Origin: Symbiodinium kawagutii | Taxonomy: Eukaryota > Sar > Dinophyceae > Suessiales > Symbiodiniaceae | Length of the DNA stretch: 64,000 nucleotides | Reading direction: 5' to 3' | NCBI GenBank assembly: GCA_009767595.1 | Contig: VSDK01004639.1 | Span: 19,316-83,315 of the forward strand | In this document: positions 46,587 to 57,713 of the stretch, in pieces | Layout of the letters: each line of letters opens with the position of its first letter | Position numbering within the stretch: the stretch's first letter is position 1 | The notes under the pieces: generated by a model | What the model saw: only the letters and a program-made list of their open reading frames with translations | What the model was told of the DNA's origin: nothing | Database searches by the model: none | Position numbers and translations under genes: made by a program

Positions 46587-46756
46587 AGAGGGGGAGAAAG
46601 AATCGGAGATGCACAAGGATTGGCAAATTTTCCATGGCACAAAGCAAGGGGCGATCTGAGGCCCCCAGCCAGACATTGGGAGTCTGCAAACACATGTCCT
46701 GCAGCGGAAGGTTCAATCAACCATGGAGTATACAGAAGGATACTTTCTTCCAACTT

Positions 46757-46852
46757 TGGGATTGAGGAGTTAATTCAATTGATAATTGGCAATTGAACTT
46801 CGACTTCGGGATTGAGGAGTTAATTCAATTGATAATTGGCAATTGAACTTCG
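46757..46852. repeat. Tandem duplication of 50 bp
   Basis: ATTGAGGAGTTAATTCAATT starts at 46761 and again at 46811, and the copies continue identically through GATAATTGGCAATTGAACTT. There are two units. Confidence 0.97.
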
Positions 46853-46931
46853 TTACTTGGTTGGCTCAATTGATCATTTCAGTTCTATATGATTTTGATG
46901 ATTTTGCCTTGAAATTCGACCGGGACTGAAC

Positions 46932-49900
46932 CTCTCTCCCAATAAAAACGCCTCGCCGCACATCGTCAACTTCACGGAGTAGCCGACGTAGCTGTTCTGG
47001 ATGTTTCCAAAAGAGTTGCAAAGGCTTGAAGAGTTGCCATGAGATCAATGAAACAAAGATCTTCAAACAGGACTGAGTTCAGGACTGAGGGATGGGATTT
47101 GCTCAAGACATGTCCCTGGTACCTGCGAGATGTGCCCCGGTCACAACTTTGTGGGGTTTTAGCATGTAATGTTCCCAGCAGTCCTTGATCTTTTCTCGAA
47201 AGGTTTCCGCAACAAATTTGGTCGACCATTTTTAGCTATGCTTCATTGTTTCCTATCCTCAACAGTCTCCTGCAAGGCTGACTACCCATGACCGGCTCAC
47301 AATTCTTGTTTTTCGCAAGGTATCCAAAGTGGGATCAACGTCCAACTGCCCCTGTTCACCATTCGTTGTTCCAGAAGGCGCTCACCAACCTGGTAACGGG
47401 AGCCGATTCTGCAAGGACGGGTGGAAAAGGACAGGCGTTCCACAAGACAGTGATACTGGACCAACACACAAAACAGAATGAGTCACAAAATCCTTGAGGC
47501 AATATAGACTGTATTTGTATTTAAATGTATGTATTCGTATTTTAATGTTTGTAGTTTGCACCTGTTGTTCTGGGTGGCAGACTCTCCTTCCAAAATCAGG
47601 GGACGCAAGAGGTGCAGAGGAACTTCGCGACGCAGCCTCTGTGTGCAACTTTGCCATGTCGAACGATTGCAGCTCTTGGAGAAAGGATTGTCACTTTAAA
47701 CATCTTGAAAACATAAACATATTGCAAAGCTATTGAAAACATCTTGAAACTGTGCAAGCACATTGCTCTTGAAGTGTTTCTTGAACTGTTTACTTCGAAA
47801 CACCATTTACTAATTCACCGGATACAAGGGTGCTTTGGACAGCTAAAAATCAACAGAGAATACCCGCAAGATGGCCTTACCTTCAGTTCGAGGAATGTTG
47901 CATACTTTTCCTCCTCATCCTCCTTTGAGTATTTGGATTTGCTCCTCTGGTAGATTTTGCATTTTCTCCTCATCATTACATTTCTTTCCTCCTCAAAATG
48001 TAGATTTTGCATTTTGAAGAGATTACACTAAGATTTTACTCTTCTTGTTTTCAATTTTTCTGCTTCGAACGATCGGAATTCTCTCCTGGCAGTCTGGTGC
48101 TAGGACCCCCCACTGTGTACTGCGACCACGGTTTGATGTGATCATCACATCATATCCTTGGAGGCTGACAACACTGACAACACAAACACCCTGGAAAATT
48201 CAAGGTCTTGAACCTGGCCATCAAAGCCACTTGAGTCCCTCAGTCATCAACATCTCAACGTCTCGCAAAGAGTTAAACATGGTGAAAAACGGTTTCAAAC
48301 TCCAAATGCAGAGAGGATGACATCACCCAGCAGCACCTCTTGGCCAACTTGTGACCAGGCAACCAGGAGACCAAGCTCCTGACCACATTCCGAATATGCA
48401 CCGTAGATCTCGGCAGCCATCCACCTGCAAGAAAGAACGAGCTCCTTTCATCAGTGATGCCAAGTAGGAGGATCTTATGATGGCAGTTTTTCACATGTTA
48501 AGCTTCATAATGAGCTTCATGATATTAGAAGGAGCTGAATGGTTCATCATCAGCTTCACTCCGTTGTCATTTTCAGGCTCCAAGCATGTTCGGCTCCGCT
48601 GTAGGACGTGTTGTTCAGCAGATCTTCCAGCCTCCCCAAGCTGGTGGAAAAGTATTCCACACCTCGGAAGACCCGTTCGAGCAATCCACAAGGCAGGTCA
48701 CCAAAGGTTCCCAAGAAAGACAGATGACAGAACTCTGATGGAATTAGATAGTGGAATTAGATGATAGAATCAGATGATAGAATTAGTTGATAGGATACAA
48801 TAGAATTCATGATTCTCAAGTGATCAAATTCTGCCCTTAACTGAGGTCATCCAGGGTGCTGATGCAATGCTGCACTGACATCCGCTTCTAGGCTTCATGC
48901 GCTCGTGTAGTCTGTAGGGTGCCGGCATCTCGCCTGAGCCAAGGTGGGGACGCACAAAAAACAGGGGCTAGGTGGGAGTGGTCGACCGGAATCCAAACAA
49001 AATTCAACGCAGTCTTCGACTCTGTATTCTTCTTCAAACTTTTTACCAGATCTTAAAATAAAGAATCCTGCCATGCTCTTCTTCGGAGGCAATAGACAGA
49101 AACTGCACCAATTTGCATTTTGGGATCACCAAAGATCGAAAAACAACAAAGATCACAACTCTACTAAGATCGAAAAAAACAAAGATCACAAGATATCACA
49201 AGTTTAAACAAGACTTATCTTATGACAAGTTTCTTGTATCACAAGTTTATTGTTGTCTCAAGACTTTTGTTCTCCCAAGATTTGCACCGGGCGCCATGCC
49301 TTGTGTTGACTGCGACCAAGCACTCTGCGACGCAGGTGTTCGCGGGGATGCCGCCGACCGGGGAGTAGTTGCATCCGTCTGCATGGGAAGTGCCACGGTA
49401 AAAGGATGCACAGCTAAACTACGGATGAGACTCAAACAAAATCAAACTGGGACATACACACAAGCATGATGCAATTCTAAGTTTTGAACGATTGAAAGCT
49501 TTCAATTTTGGAGGCATCGGTAGCTGTTGAATCTAAAGCCAATCACTAGGATGCTCAAAACATGACAATCGAATTCTTTGGAAACAACTTCGGTTCAGTG
49601 TCTTGGTCCTGTCTGCAATTTCGTTGCAGCTGCCGTTGTGCCTTAAGGGAGTTTTCCCACTGCACGGCAGCCTCCTGACAGCTGATAAGCTGAGGTAGCG
49701 ATAGTTCTTGGGATTCTCTGCCATGTTTAAATGGAGGGTGGGAACATTCTTCAACACGTATATTGCAAAGAGGGAACACCTGAAAAGTGAAGATACCAAA
49801 CTGAAGTGTATTGACTTTGTAAACAGAACATCTTCTGTGTACACTATAGGTACTGCGCCAAAGTCAGGGAACGCGGCTTTCCTGTTCGTGCTGTTGAAGG

Positions 49901-49933
49901 AGCTCTTGTGTGGTCCGACGGCCCTAGGCAAAG
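46932..49933 (-). CDS. Cluster of candidate minus-strand exons, unknown gene
   Basis: Splice-bounded open stretches on the minus strand, in 5' to 3' order. 49854-49933 reads LPRAVGPHKSSFNSTNRKAA. 49275-49378 reads GCNYSPVGGIPANTCVAECL. 48562-48734 reads LLERVFRGVEYFSTSLGRLE then DLLNNTSYSGAEHAW. 47562-47656 ends CAACAG/GT. 47360-47455 reads ITVLWNACPFPPVLAESAPV. 46932-46996 reads NSYVGYSVKLTMCGEAFLLG. Several Cys residues and N-x-S/T sites hint at an extracellular or lumenal protein. Phases between them were not all reconciled, so more exons are expected. Other frames are open over some of these stretches. Confidence 0.4.
48562..48734 (-). CDS. Candidate exon, unknown protein
   Basis: After CCATCAG the minus strand reads FCHLSFLGTFGDLPCGLLER then VFRGVEYFSTSLGRLEDLLN and NTSYSGAEHAWSLKM. 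This is among the longest coding-like runs in the 47-50 kb segment. Confidence 0.42.
49275..49378 (-). CDS. Candidate Cys-rich exon
   Basis: On the minus strand, after CATGCAG, the frame reads GCNYSPVGGIPANTCVAECL then VAVNTRHGARCKSWE and ends before GAGAAC, a GA donor. Four cysteines in 35 residues suggest a disulphide-bonded extracellular module. The opposite strand is also open, but with a less natural composition. Confidence 0.4.
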
Positions 49934-51236
49934 CTGCCAAGTCAAAAAGGATTCGACCAAGGAATGAAATCCTGATTTCAAAGCGGCTGTCAATAAATCA
50001 GGATACCCACACGGCAGAATCTGCAATTCTTCAAAAAGGAAATGGTTTTGGGCTGCACTGTTAAGGATTCGGCGGCTTTGTGATGTAGCAACATTATCGA
50101 ATGGAAACCACTGACTATGAGTTGACCTCTCAGGTTTCAGGTTGGTCAACGGAAGCCTTCCCTCTCTGCAACCTGTGCCAACTGAGAATTGCAGTGATGG
50201 TCCCTCTCCACAATCACAATGTTTCCTCTTGAAAAAGGATCATCTTAGTAGAACAAGGGGTTTTTCCTTCAAAGATTTGAGGCTTGATCCACCCTAATCC
50301 CTTCCTCCACTCTGCCGGGGCACTATCTGGCGCCCCTTCCCTGGAAGGCGCCTCAGCTGAGAATCCCATCACCAAAATCCTTTGATGTCGAACCCTGCGC
50401 AGAAACTACCACTTTTCCATTTTCTGATAGCATTGGAATAGATTGAACCTTAGGCAGAACTGCTTGCAGATGTGTCATAGACATTTGCTTACTTACTTTT
50501 TCAATTTCTTTATTCATTTATTGCATTTGTAAGCACCGCTATAATCATTTGCTTATTCTGTGCATGTCAGGTACCTCGATTCTTCAGAATTGATGACGGG
50601 TTCAAAACCTGAAACAGGGTCTCTGATCTTGTGCTTCCTTCCTCATGACATCACCGAAATCATATGAAACCACATGAAACCATACGAAAGCAAAATGTGA
50701 AAGCATATGAAAGCATTGCCATTTTCAAAAGTCCAAACCGTTTTGGAAATCACAGAAGGGCCGAACTGTTCGGCCTAGGCGCTTCAATGCACGCTCCTGC
50801 CGGTCCGTGAGTTCTCCTGAAGTGGAAGGAGTCATGCCGTGATCATGACATATTGCAATAAAACCATAAATCGACAATAAATGTATAACATGCAATTTAT
50901 GTAGAAATGGATGTGAAAAAACAGGGGGATGTAGAAAGAGATCGAACATATTTATGCTGTACATCTGCCTAGGCATTGGATCGAACCTTTGGTTGAAGTT
51001 ATATCGCAGCTGCAAGCGAACAATCTCAAGGGCATCTGTCAGATTTGAGCAGTGAAAACTCTCCTGCGCAAAAATGAGGACCCTCCATTTGAAAGTAAAC
51101 TAGCTCATGATGTTGCGAGAGGTGAAATCAGCATAGCAGCTTGTGATTCACCACTGCTGCTCATGTACTTCTTGAACGCTCCAACATTCAACAGAAGTAT
51201 CTAAATTGATACAGTTTCTGCTTTATTTATAGCTCC
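49934..51236. other. Intergenic or intronic stretch
   Basis: AT-rich, with TGAAACCATATGAAAGC-type short repeats at 50660-50720. It lies downstream of the minus-strand stop at 51237 and probably separates two minus-strand genes. Confidence 0.35.
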
Positions 51237-51425
51237 TCACTCTGTACTTTGTCTTATCTCCCTGGATGAATTTTGTGCTTTCTCCATAGCTACTCGTGTT
51301 GTGATCGTTGAAGTCTTCCTCTCGCCCGTGCCTCCCATTTTCTGCATCTTCCACTGCTGGAATTCCAACCTCGGCTCTGCTCCGTGGATGTCAACCAGGT
51401 GAACCAACTCAGCAACAGTCTGGTC
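51237..51425 (-). CDS. Candidate terminal exon of a minus-strand gene
   Basis: After GGTTAAG the minus strand reads DQTVAELVHLVDIHGAEPRL then EFQQWKMQKMGGTGERKTST and ends with a TGA at 51237-51239, giving 62 residues. It is polar and highly coding-like. It would be the C-terminus of the gene whose upstream exons lie at 51.5-53.5 kb. Confidence 0.5.
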   Translation of the reverse strand, partial: DQTVAELVHLVDIHGAEPRLEFQQWKMQKMGGTGERKTSTITTRVAMEKAQNSSREIRQSTE

Positions 51426-51534
51426 CTTAACCACGGTCACTATCCAGCAGTCAACTCTCATTGACCTCCAAGTTTTATTGTCAGTATGAACCAACAATTG
51501 TTGAACCACTACCAGTTATCACCACCATCATGAC

Positions 51535-51623
51535 CCGTCTTCCACAACTTGGAAAGGCACCGTTGCGCTTTCTCCACGTCGATGTCCCAGACCTCGAGCT
51601 GAGTGAACGCCCGGGGGCTCCAA
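51535..51623 (-). CDS. Candidate exon, unknown protein
   Basis: Minus strand after CACCCAG, reading WSPRAFTQLEVWDIDVEKAQ then RCLSKLWKTG, with a GT at ACGG/GTCATG. The plus strand over the same bases is also open (RLPQLGKAPLRFLHVDVPDL), so the strand choice rests on the neighbouring exons. Confidence 0.42.
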
Positions 51624-51968
51624 CTGGGTGAGTCACCAGTATTTCACCAAGGCCTTAAGCAACACGAACCAATCTTCATCAGTCTGAACCGTTATTGAAG
51701 CATCATTAACCAGAGGTATTGACCAATTTATAGCCGTCATCATGAGATACAAGCCATAACATAACTAGATGTATCATAAATGTTTAAATTTCGGTATGCC
51801 ACATTAGGGGATACACCGTGTCCCACACCATGGAATGAATTGCAGGTTGTCCAGTGGGACCACTATGGATATTCTGGGCAATGGCCATGGTATGTCTGTC
51901 ATAGTTGGGCACTCACTGTTGAATGCACGTAGATGATGTCAAATCAATGAACATAACAGATATGCCAC

Positions 51969-53507
51969 CAGGATCCGGGGCATTTCCTCCAACGTAATCG
52001 CTCTCCCGCTCATATAAAGTCTTTCCATGAGCATCCCCAAAAATTGAAGATTCCATGCGAACCATTTCTGGGAAGGCTTCCTTATCAACCATCCACCATG
52101 ATTCACCATTGTTACCGCCCATCGACTTTCTAAGGGAAAGAAGGTCCGGGAATCTTGCAGGAATAGTGACCAAGGCCCCTCACCACCTTCGTCTTTTGCT
52201 CTTCCTCGACGGCAGGGGGTGACTCGCGTACTGTACACCAATGACAAACAACAATGAAGATTGTGAACGTTTAGTGGAGTTGAGAACAAATAAGCTGCAA
52301 ATCTGTGGAAGATTATCTTATGCAGTAACAGCAAAACTATGAAGCAATGGTGGAACTGGAGGTGGCTAGTGATAATGATCAACCACAATGGGTTATCATT
52401 CCTGATAGTGGGTCTATCTCAATAAAGTCCGTAGACAAAAAAGCCAACAACCCATCAATAGCGGTCAATTGTGGTTATCAATAGCTATCTATGATCAAAG
52501 TGATGAGTTTGGGCATAATGACTGATTGATCAACAGGAATCAACGAGATATCTATGAGGACCTGCAAAGACCCAAAAATCTGCTACCAATGCTCAGTGCT
52601 AAAGCGTCCATTTCCGCTGCCAAGTCACTCTCGCCTGGAAGACCAGCTTACATAAACACTGCAATCTTCAATAGATAGGCACAAGGGTTATTCGACAGCA
52701 TCAAGGCAAGCATACTCAAGCAATGCACCCACGTGCAAACAAACATATGTTTCCTGTGAGGCAACCCCCTCATCATGGGTTTCTCGATTCATCGCAAATT
52801 TGTGCAAGAAAGGATCAGTCTTAGCAAAAAACGGCCAGCCTGAGCGTTGTTGGTGAGGGTCTTTATGACCGTGTCGTGCTCCTCCTTTTCCCCTGACACC
52901 AAAGACCACACAAAAAACACTAGACTTGTCCCACTCTGGGGAGCATTTGGTCGATATCACCCGGGCCCAATCTTCTTGAAGAAGCAACGTTGAGGCCTTT
53001 CAAAATCCTTCCATGACATAAAAAAAGGCTGTTTTTCGATTGTCTTTGTGGGTAGCAAAGATCATGGTCATGGGTGGGTTCTACAAATGAACCAACACAG
53101 CCTCTGACTTGCAGTGAACTCTGCTTCTTCAGCCTCAGTACCAACATGACACACCGAGCCTTCCTTTTGGTCCTGCACAATATAGAAATTGACCTCGCGA
53201 TTTGGGCATGGGAGACTTGGTCGGAAATGGGTGGCAGTAGCATGGTGAATGATATCAGGAACGATCATCAGTATTGGTCAATGCGGGTTGACTCGGTTTG
53301 TCATTGTGGATGATCGATAATTGTTGGTACTTCACAATAGTTGACCACCTGATTTGTTCAATAAGGATTCATCAATGGTCTTAGCAATTGTCAACATATA
53401 TTAATGTGAGTATTGCATGACGAAAATAAAGCGGCAAGATGTGGGCATGTGGTACCCCAGACCTTAAAGTGCCATGCAGGAGGGTGGCCAAAACAACCAA
53501 CAGTGGA
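51969..53507 (-). CDS. Eight-exon phase-consistent minus-strand gene segment, unknown protein
   Basis: In transcript order the exons are 53463-53507, 53102-53193, 52931-52974, 52840-52892, 52708-52753, 52562-52634, 52116-52230 and 51969-52067. All junction phases agree without a stop. They read in turn STVGCFGHPPAWHFK; VNFYIVQDQKEGSVCHVGTE; LGPGDIDQMLPRVG; EKEEHDTVIKTLTNNAQ; ETYVCLHVGALLEY; ESDLAAEMDALALSIGSRFL; TRVTPCRRGRAKDEGGEGPW; KWFAWNLQFLGMLMERLYMS. Donors are GT, AG/GC (AGAG/GCTGTG, CTCAG/GCTGG), GC and GA types. The introns hold the TGATGGTT/ATCAACC simple sequence typical of this region. No domain was recognised. The chain was assembled by eye, and some borders may be off. Confidence 0.55.
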
Positions 53508-53679
53508 CTGGCGCATAACAAATCGTCAATCCAACAATGATCACTGCCATCAACCATCATTGATTGTTACAAACCATTGTGGCCCATGGACCAGCTCGCT
53601 TGCTTGAAACCCATGAGCAAGAACCAAGCGTTGTTATCTACCCTGATTCTTTCTCACTACACACTACTCAGATACTTGC

Positions 53680-53789
53680 CTCCAATGAGATGCCTTGCAT
53701 GGACGACCACCAGCTGCTTGGCTCCGTTCCCCGGGGCCTTCATGGACTGTCCGCCCTTCGCAATGAGCCGCATCTGTCCGGTACGGGGC
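53680..53789 (-). CDS. Candidate exon (110 nt), unknown protein
   Basis: Minus strand between CTGCTAG/G and GGAG/GCAAGT. Reads PRTGQMRLIAKGGQSMKAPG then NGAKQLVVVHARHLIG. It is upstream of the eight-exon chain and on the same strand. Confidence 0.5.
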
Positions 53790-54011
53790 CTAGCAGACGG
53801 GGACAATGAAACATGGCGAATGGTGGGGAGAACTCATGGTGTAACGATGCTCAAGAATGGCTAAGAGATGCCTAAACATAATGAATTGATAATGGCTGTA
53901 ATCATAGTTCACAATGATTCATCATGGTTGAGAATGATTGATCTCATGATTCATAATGGTTGAGTTATGGTTACTGGTTTTCAGAATGGTTCATCACCGT
54001 TGCCTATGCTG

Positions 54012-54150
54012 AGAAAATTTTGAAGCCACGGGCGATCTTTGCTTCACGGATGGCTGATGGCTCCCCTGCAACGGCAGCAACGATTTTGAAGCCACGGGCG
54101 ATCTTTGCTTCACGGATGGCTGATGGCTCGCCTGCAACGGCAGCAACGAC
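54012..54150 (-). CDS. Exon-like stretch with a 22-codon tandem duplication
   Basis: A 66-bp unit is present twice (starts at 54017 and 54083 on the plus strand), differing at about one base. On the minus strand each unit reads VAAVAGEPSAIREAKIARGF-KI. Sixty-six is a multiple of three, so the duplication is frame-neutral. Each unit begins after a CAG. The plus strand is also open (LKPRAIFASRMADGSPATAA). Confidence 0.5.
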
Positions 54151-54330
54151 CTGAGCGGTTGACCAAGGCCCGGTGACATGGCGATGACGTGCTGAGACTG
54201 TCGCTGAGGAGGTTGAAATCGTCCTCGTTTAGATCCAAAATTCCGAAATTCAAATATGAAGGGATGATGAAATCTGCAAAAGAATTGTCTTTTTCGGAGA
54301 ATTGCATGCTTGCTTGAGCATCAAGCAACC
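54151..54330 (-). CDS. Candidate exon (180 nt), unknown acidic protein segment
   Basis: Minus strand from CCAAG/GG to CTCAG/GTCGTT. Reads LLDAQASMQFSEKDNSFADF then IIPSYLNFGILDLNEDDFNL and LSDSLSTSSPCHRALVNRS. The long uninterrupted acidic reading and both splice sites make it one of the better exons here. Confidence 0.55.
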
Positions 54331-54560
54331 CTTGGACGGTTTCGACATTTCATGTCAAGATCACGTGAAAATTCTTGAACATCAACAGAACATCAGTCAG
54401 CAACTGCTATCAACCTTTGGTTGTATTTACTAGCTATCATCAACGCCTCAATACGCCTATTCTTCTTTTTATCAATTATAACCAACTACTTCTCATGGTT
54501 TTCAACCATCACGGCTTGTCGGGTTCTGTCAACCCGTACCTGAGACTTTCATAAATCAGC

Positions 54561-54774
54561 CTTGACATTGCCAACTCCCAGAAAATTTGCCATTTTGAGC
54601 TGGATGTCAGCAACAACGGGTAAAGCTAAGGATCTGTCACCAACAATGCTGATAACTGCAATCAACCAACCAACACCACCGATGCGAATCCCCCCGTGAC
54701 GGGCAGTTTCCAGGGTTCCCAGCGGACCACTTGAACCAACAGCCAGAAGAGGAGGACCAACAGGATCAGGCCGC
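54561..54774 (-). CDS. Candidate exons with a membrane helix (54701-54774, 54561-54599)
   Basis: The first exon (after GATCAG/GC) reads LILLVLLFWLLVQVVRWEPW then KLP and ends at CCC/GTCACG: a clear single membrane helix followed by basic and aromatic residues. The second reads LKMANFLGVGNVK and ends at AAG/GC. The phases agree (0 to 0). Confidence 0.52.
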
Positions 54775-54994
54775 CTGATCACGCTGCAGGTCCGCCCCTG
54801 TTATCATCCAAGTGGGAAGCCTCCTCCCCGTGAGAGATGTTGATGGATGTAGTTAGGACAATTGGACCATTTACTGAGAGGTGCAGTGGAAGACTTGGAT
54901 ATGCACCCAATCCAACCAATCTCACTTTGACTATACAATCTACATCAAACAAAATTCATCTTGATGGACCTATTACGATAGATTTTTCTCAGTC

Positions 54995-56011
54995 AGAGTG
55001 CTGCCGCATAATCTTCAAGCAGAAGCTTTCCTGCTTGACATCAGGCACTGGCAATCAACCAGCAACGATCCTCTACCATGGCAGATGGAAACTTTTTTCA
55101 GCAACCCCTGGGTGTAAACAGATCCAACTTGAATCATGTCTTTTTCCATTCGAAGATCCTCAGCCACCGAAGACCAGTGGAGGCCAGCTCTGGCAAACAA
55201 GCCTGAACGTGAAATCTCTAGGAATTGTTGTCGCATTCTTTATTTCATTGAAAATCATGATCTTCAACTTCCTGGTCATCTTTACTAAGAGTATTTTTCT
55301 ACAGGTTGTGTGGCTCGTTTGCTTTTATCCGCAGTGTTGCCCCCCTTTTGTTGGCTTCAGATCTTTGATGCTTTGTTTACAATCCGTGCCCATCAAAAAC
55401 CAAACCTGTCAGAAGCATCCCAACCATTCATGTTGGGCAAACCATGAATGTCTTGACAAGCAAAGTCTTTGGGGCTGTGACGAAAAAACAGGAAGCTTCC
55501 TGCAAGTTCTTTGCGCATCACTGCTGCGGTGTCCAGAAATAGTCTGCTGGGAAAGCCGTAATTCCATCAAGGAAAACTACGCATAAACCGATATCAACCC
55601 ACAATTCACAATTCACATTGGTTGGATATTTTAACATCATCATCTTGGTTTTATATCACCAGTGAACGTCTCAAAATTGAACAGAATCGGCTTCGTTGGG
55701 ATGTTCATCTGTTCATGTTTGGCAATCATTGATCTTGACCCGCGGCCGCATCTGTCACAAAGAAAGAGTAATATCAACTTAGCTACTGCATGCTATTGCT
55801 ACATCGTAGGGAATTCCCAACCAAGGATGTGTCCATCGTATTTGCCATAGCCATTTGAAGGGAACTGCCCCAGGACTGTGCCTGCAACCAACAAGAATTG
55901 CACGCCACAAGCCTCCCATGGCAGATCAAAAGCAGAAAGCATGGGATCCAAATCAACTTCGAACTGGAATGTACTGGAACTTAAATACATGGGGTTGTCT
56001 ATGAATGGGGC
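54995..56011 (-). CDS. Five-exon phase-consistent minus-strand segment, unknown protein
   Basis: In transcript order: 55803-56011 (FIDNPMYLSSSTFQFEVDLD then PMLSAFDLPWEACGVQFLLV), 55406-55546 (RLFLDTAAVMRKELAGSFLF then FRHSPKDFACQDIHGLPNMN), 55175-55217 (DFTFRLVCQSWPPL), 55077-55107 (GLLKKVSICH) and 54995-55047 (PDVKQESFCLKIMRQHS). All joins keep frame. Donors are GT except the last, which is GA. A 249-codon plus-strand frame crosses the same DNA but would have to ignore these splice sites. No family was recognised. Confidence 0.5.
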
Positions 56012-56890
56012 CTTCAATCAATGAGTATGCAAGCAAAGGCAGCTTTCTTGCAGTCAACCGACGATGGATTCGTTGATGAATGGTCATGTTGTCTATAGGC
56101 AGCTACTGATCAGAGCTGATCGTGGATAGTCACTGCTTTATATTCATTTTTTTTTTCCAACGACTTAACTCTCGAAACTAAACAACTATGGATGGGTGAA
56201 GACGATATGTGGAGATCTGGGGATGCTTTTGCACAACTGACAATTGTGATTTAGTTCCAGGTGAATCTGTGAATTTGCCATTGAAACAGGCACACCCTCA
56301 TAGCTCCGATCCATTCACGAAGTCCTCAAAGCCTTCCCCCAAATCTTTTGCTTGAAAACGCGTACATGGATCAGAAGTGAACATAGATGGCCAATCATGA
56401 ATGCATATTCCTTCACAATGCCGAAATCCCAAAAAATGTGGATACATTTCAAACATACTAAAAACTTTTAAACTCTACTGTATCCATTCAAGGGTTGTTC
56501 CTTCCCTATCCATTCGAGGTCACTCGGATTGCAACAGGCTATCGGTTGGGAAACACCGGGGGATGGACAGCTCAGCTTCTCTTTGGCCAAGGAACCAGCT
56601 CGTTGGCATCACGACCACCCAGAGGACAGGTCCATTCGAATGGGCAGTCCACGTAGACCTCGCGCAGTGACGGGCAAGACTTGATAGATAGTCTCCAAAA
56701 ACAGTGGTAAATGCTGGCTGACAGTGGATGATCAGTGATGGTTGATGGACATGGGGATCCTTGAGAATCACTCAAAATATGCAAACACATAGAGCCTTGT
56801 AGTGATCCTAATGATGATTCATAATGGTACATTAGAATGATCAATAGTTCTGAAGGATGATTCAATGATTTCAATGTGAAGTCCCAGGAT
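56012..56890. other. Mostly intron-like, one possible exon
   Basis: Near 56570-56660 the minus strand after GCGCGAG reads VYVDCPFEWTCPLGGRDANE, but a second minus frame is equally open. The rest is TGATGG/ATGATTC simple sequence. Confidence 0.35.
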
Positions 56891-57098
56891 GCTGCGTGGC
56901 TGGAGCACCTCAACCGCCCCGATTTCCACGCCTCGCAAGACTGTTCTGTGGGAAGCTTTGTCCCTGGCCGCTGGCGCTGTTGGCGCTGCTCAACCCGTGG
57001 GTTACTCACTCCACTGATCTCTGAGTGACTCTGAGGCGAAATTCATAGAAGTTGAAGAGGTCATACACAACTCTTCCATAAAGGCTAGCTACACTGAC

Positions 57099-57422
57099 CT
57101 GGCAAGCCCCTCCCAACCTGTAGCGCTGCATGCGAAGTCGTTGCCACTGCTGCACTTCACATCTGGCCGATGTGGCATGCACTGGTTGCAGCAAAGGAGT
57201 GGGAATCGATCAACAAAAACAGGGGAATCTATGCTTTCCCATTTTCTAATGAAATACCTCAATAGAATATCTCTTTTTCGAAGCAGGTAGAAGGATCTGC
57301 ATCCCAGTTGCCACATGGCTGCAAGGCAACGGTTGAGTGGTCCCAACGGCTCAGAGAAGCCAATCGGATGTCTACAGCGCCTCTGAACTGCCAGGCCGCG
57401 CCACAGAGTGCAGGACAGGTGC
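57099..57422 (-). CDS. Two candidate Cys-containing exons (57261-57422, 57099-57162)
   Basis: The first reads TCPALCGAAWQFRGAVDIRL then ASLSRWDHSTVALQPCGNWD and ADPSTCFEKEIFY. The second reads VKCSSGNDFACSATGWEGLA. A phase-1 GA-AG join gives ..EIFYYVKCSSG... Six cysteines and WD/GNWD-type words suggest an extracellular domain. A third minus-strand exon probably follows at about 56900-56988, but two frames compete there. Confidence 0.48.
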
Positions 57423-57429
57423 CTTGGAC

Positions 57430-57713
57430 TCACGGAAAGCTGGCTGCTGCGACAGGATGCTGTGGTGAATGATGTGGGTGATGATGAGTAGTGACGGTTC
57501 ATGATTGTTCATGATGGTGATTGATGGTTCGTGATGGTTTCTGGTCATTGATGGTTACCGGTCATTGACTTGCTCCATGATGGTTATTGATGATTTCTGA
57601 TGGTGAATGATGGTTCCGCCGTCATCACGGTTGGGTTATCCCACCGAACCAGCGACATGATCACGGAGAATTGTGGATGATTTTCACCAGTAGCTAAAAT
57701 CAACAGGACGAAC
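57430..57713. other. TGATGGTT/TCATGATGG simple-sequence intron
   Basis: Dense TGATGGTTxxTGATG words on the plus strand. The same vocabulary marks introns throughout 51-64 kb. Confidence 0.7.

Noticed and set aside
44619-46753. Very long minus-strand open frames (up to 685 codons, with undetermined residues) rich in Ser, Leu, Phe, Tyr
   Set aside because: They are read entirely from the GAGAATAGAGTAGAAG purine repeat, are open in several frames at once and cross an assembly gap. No protein family has this pattern.
51530-52852. A plus-strand exon chain (starting RLPQLGKAPLRFLHVDVPDL) with matching phases
   Set aside because: It can be built, but it would place its exons over the antisense of stronger minus-strand exons. 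The minus chain has better composition and a natural terminal exon at 51237.
54837-55586. A 249-codon plus-strand open frame
   Set aside because: It lacks GC-rich coding character at its start. The minus strand over the same DNA contains phase-consistent, splice-bounded exons with more natural protein sequence, and neighbouring exons are on minus.
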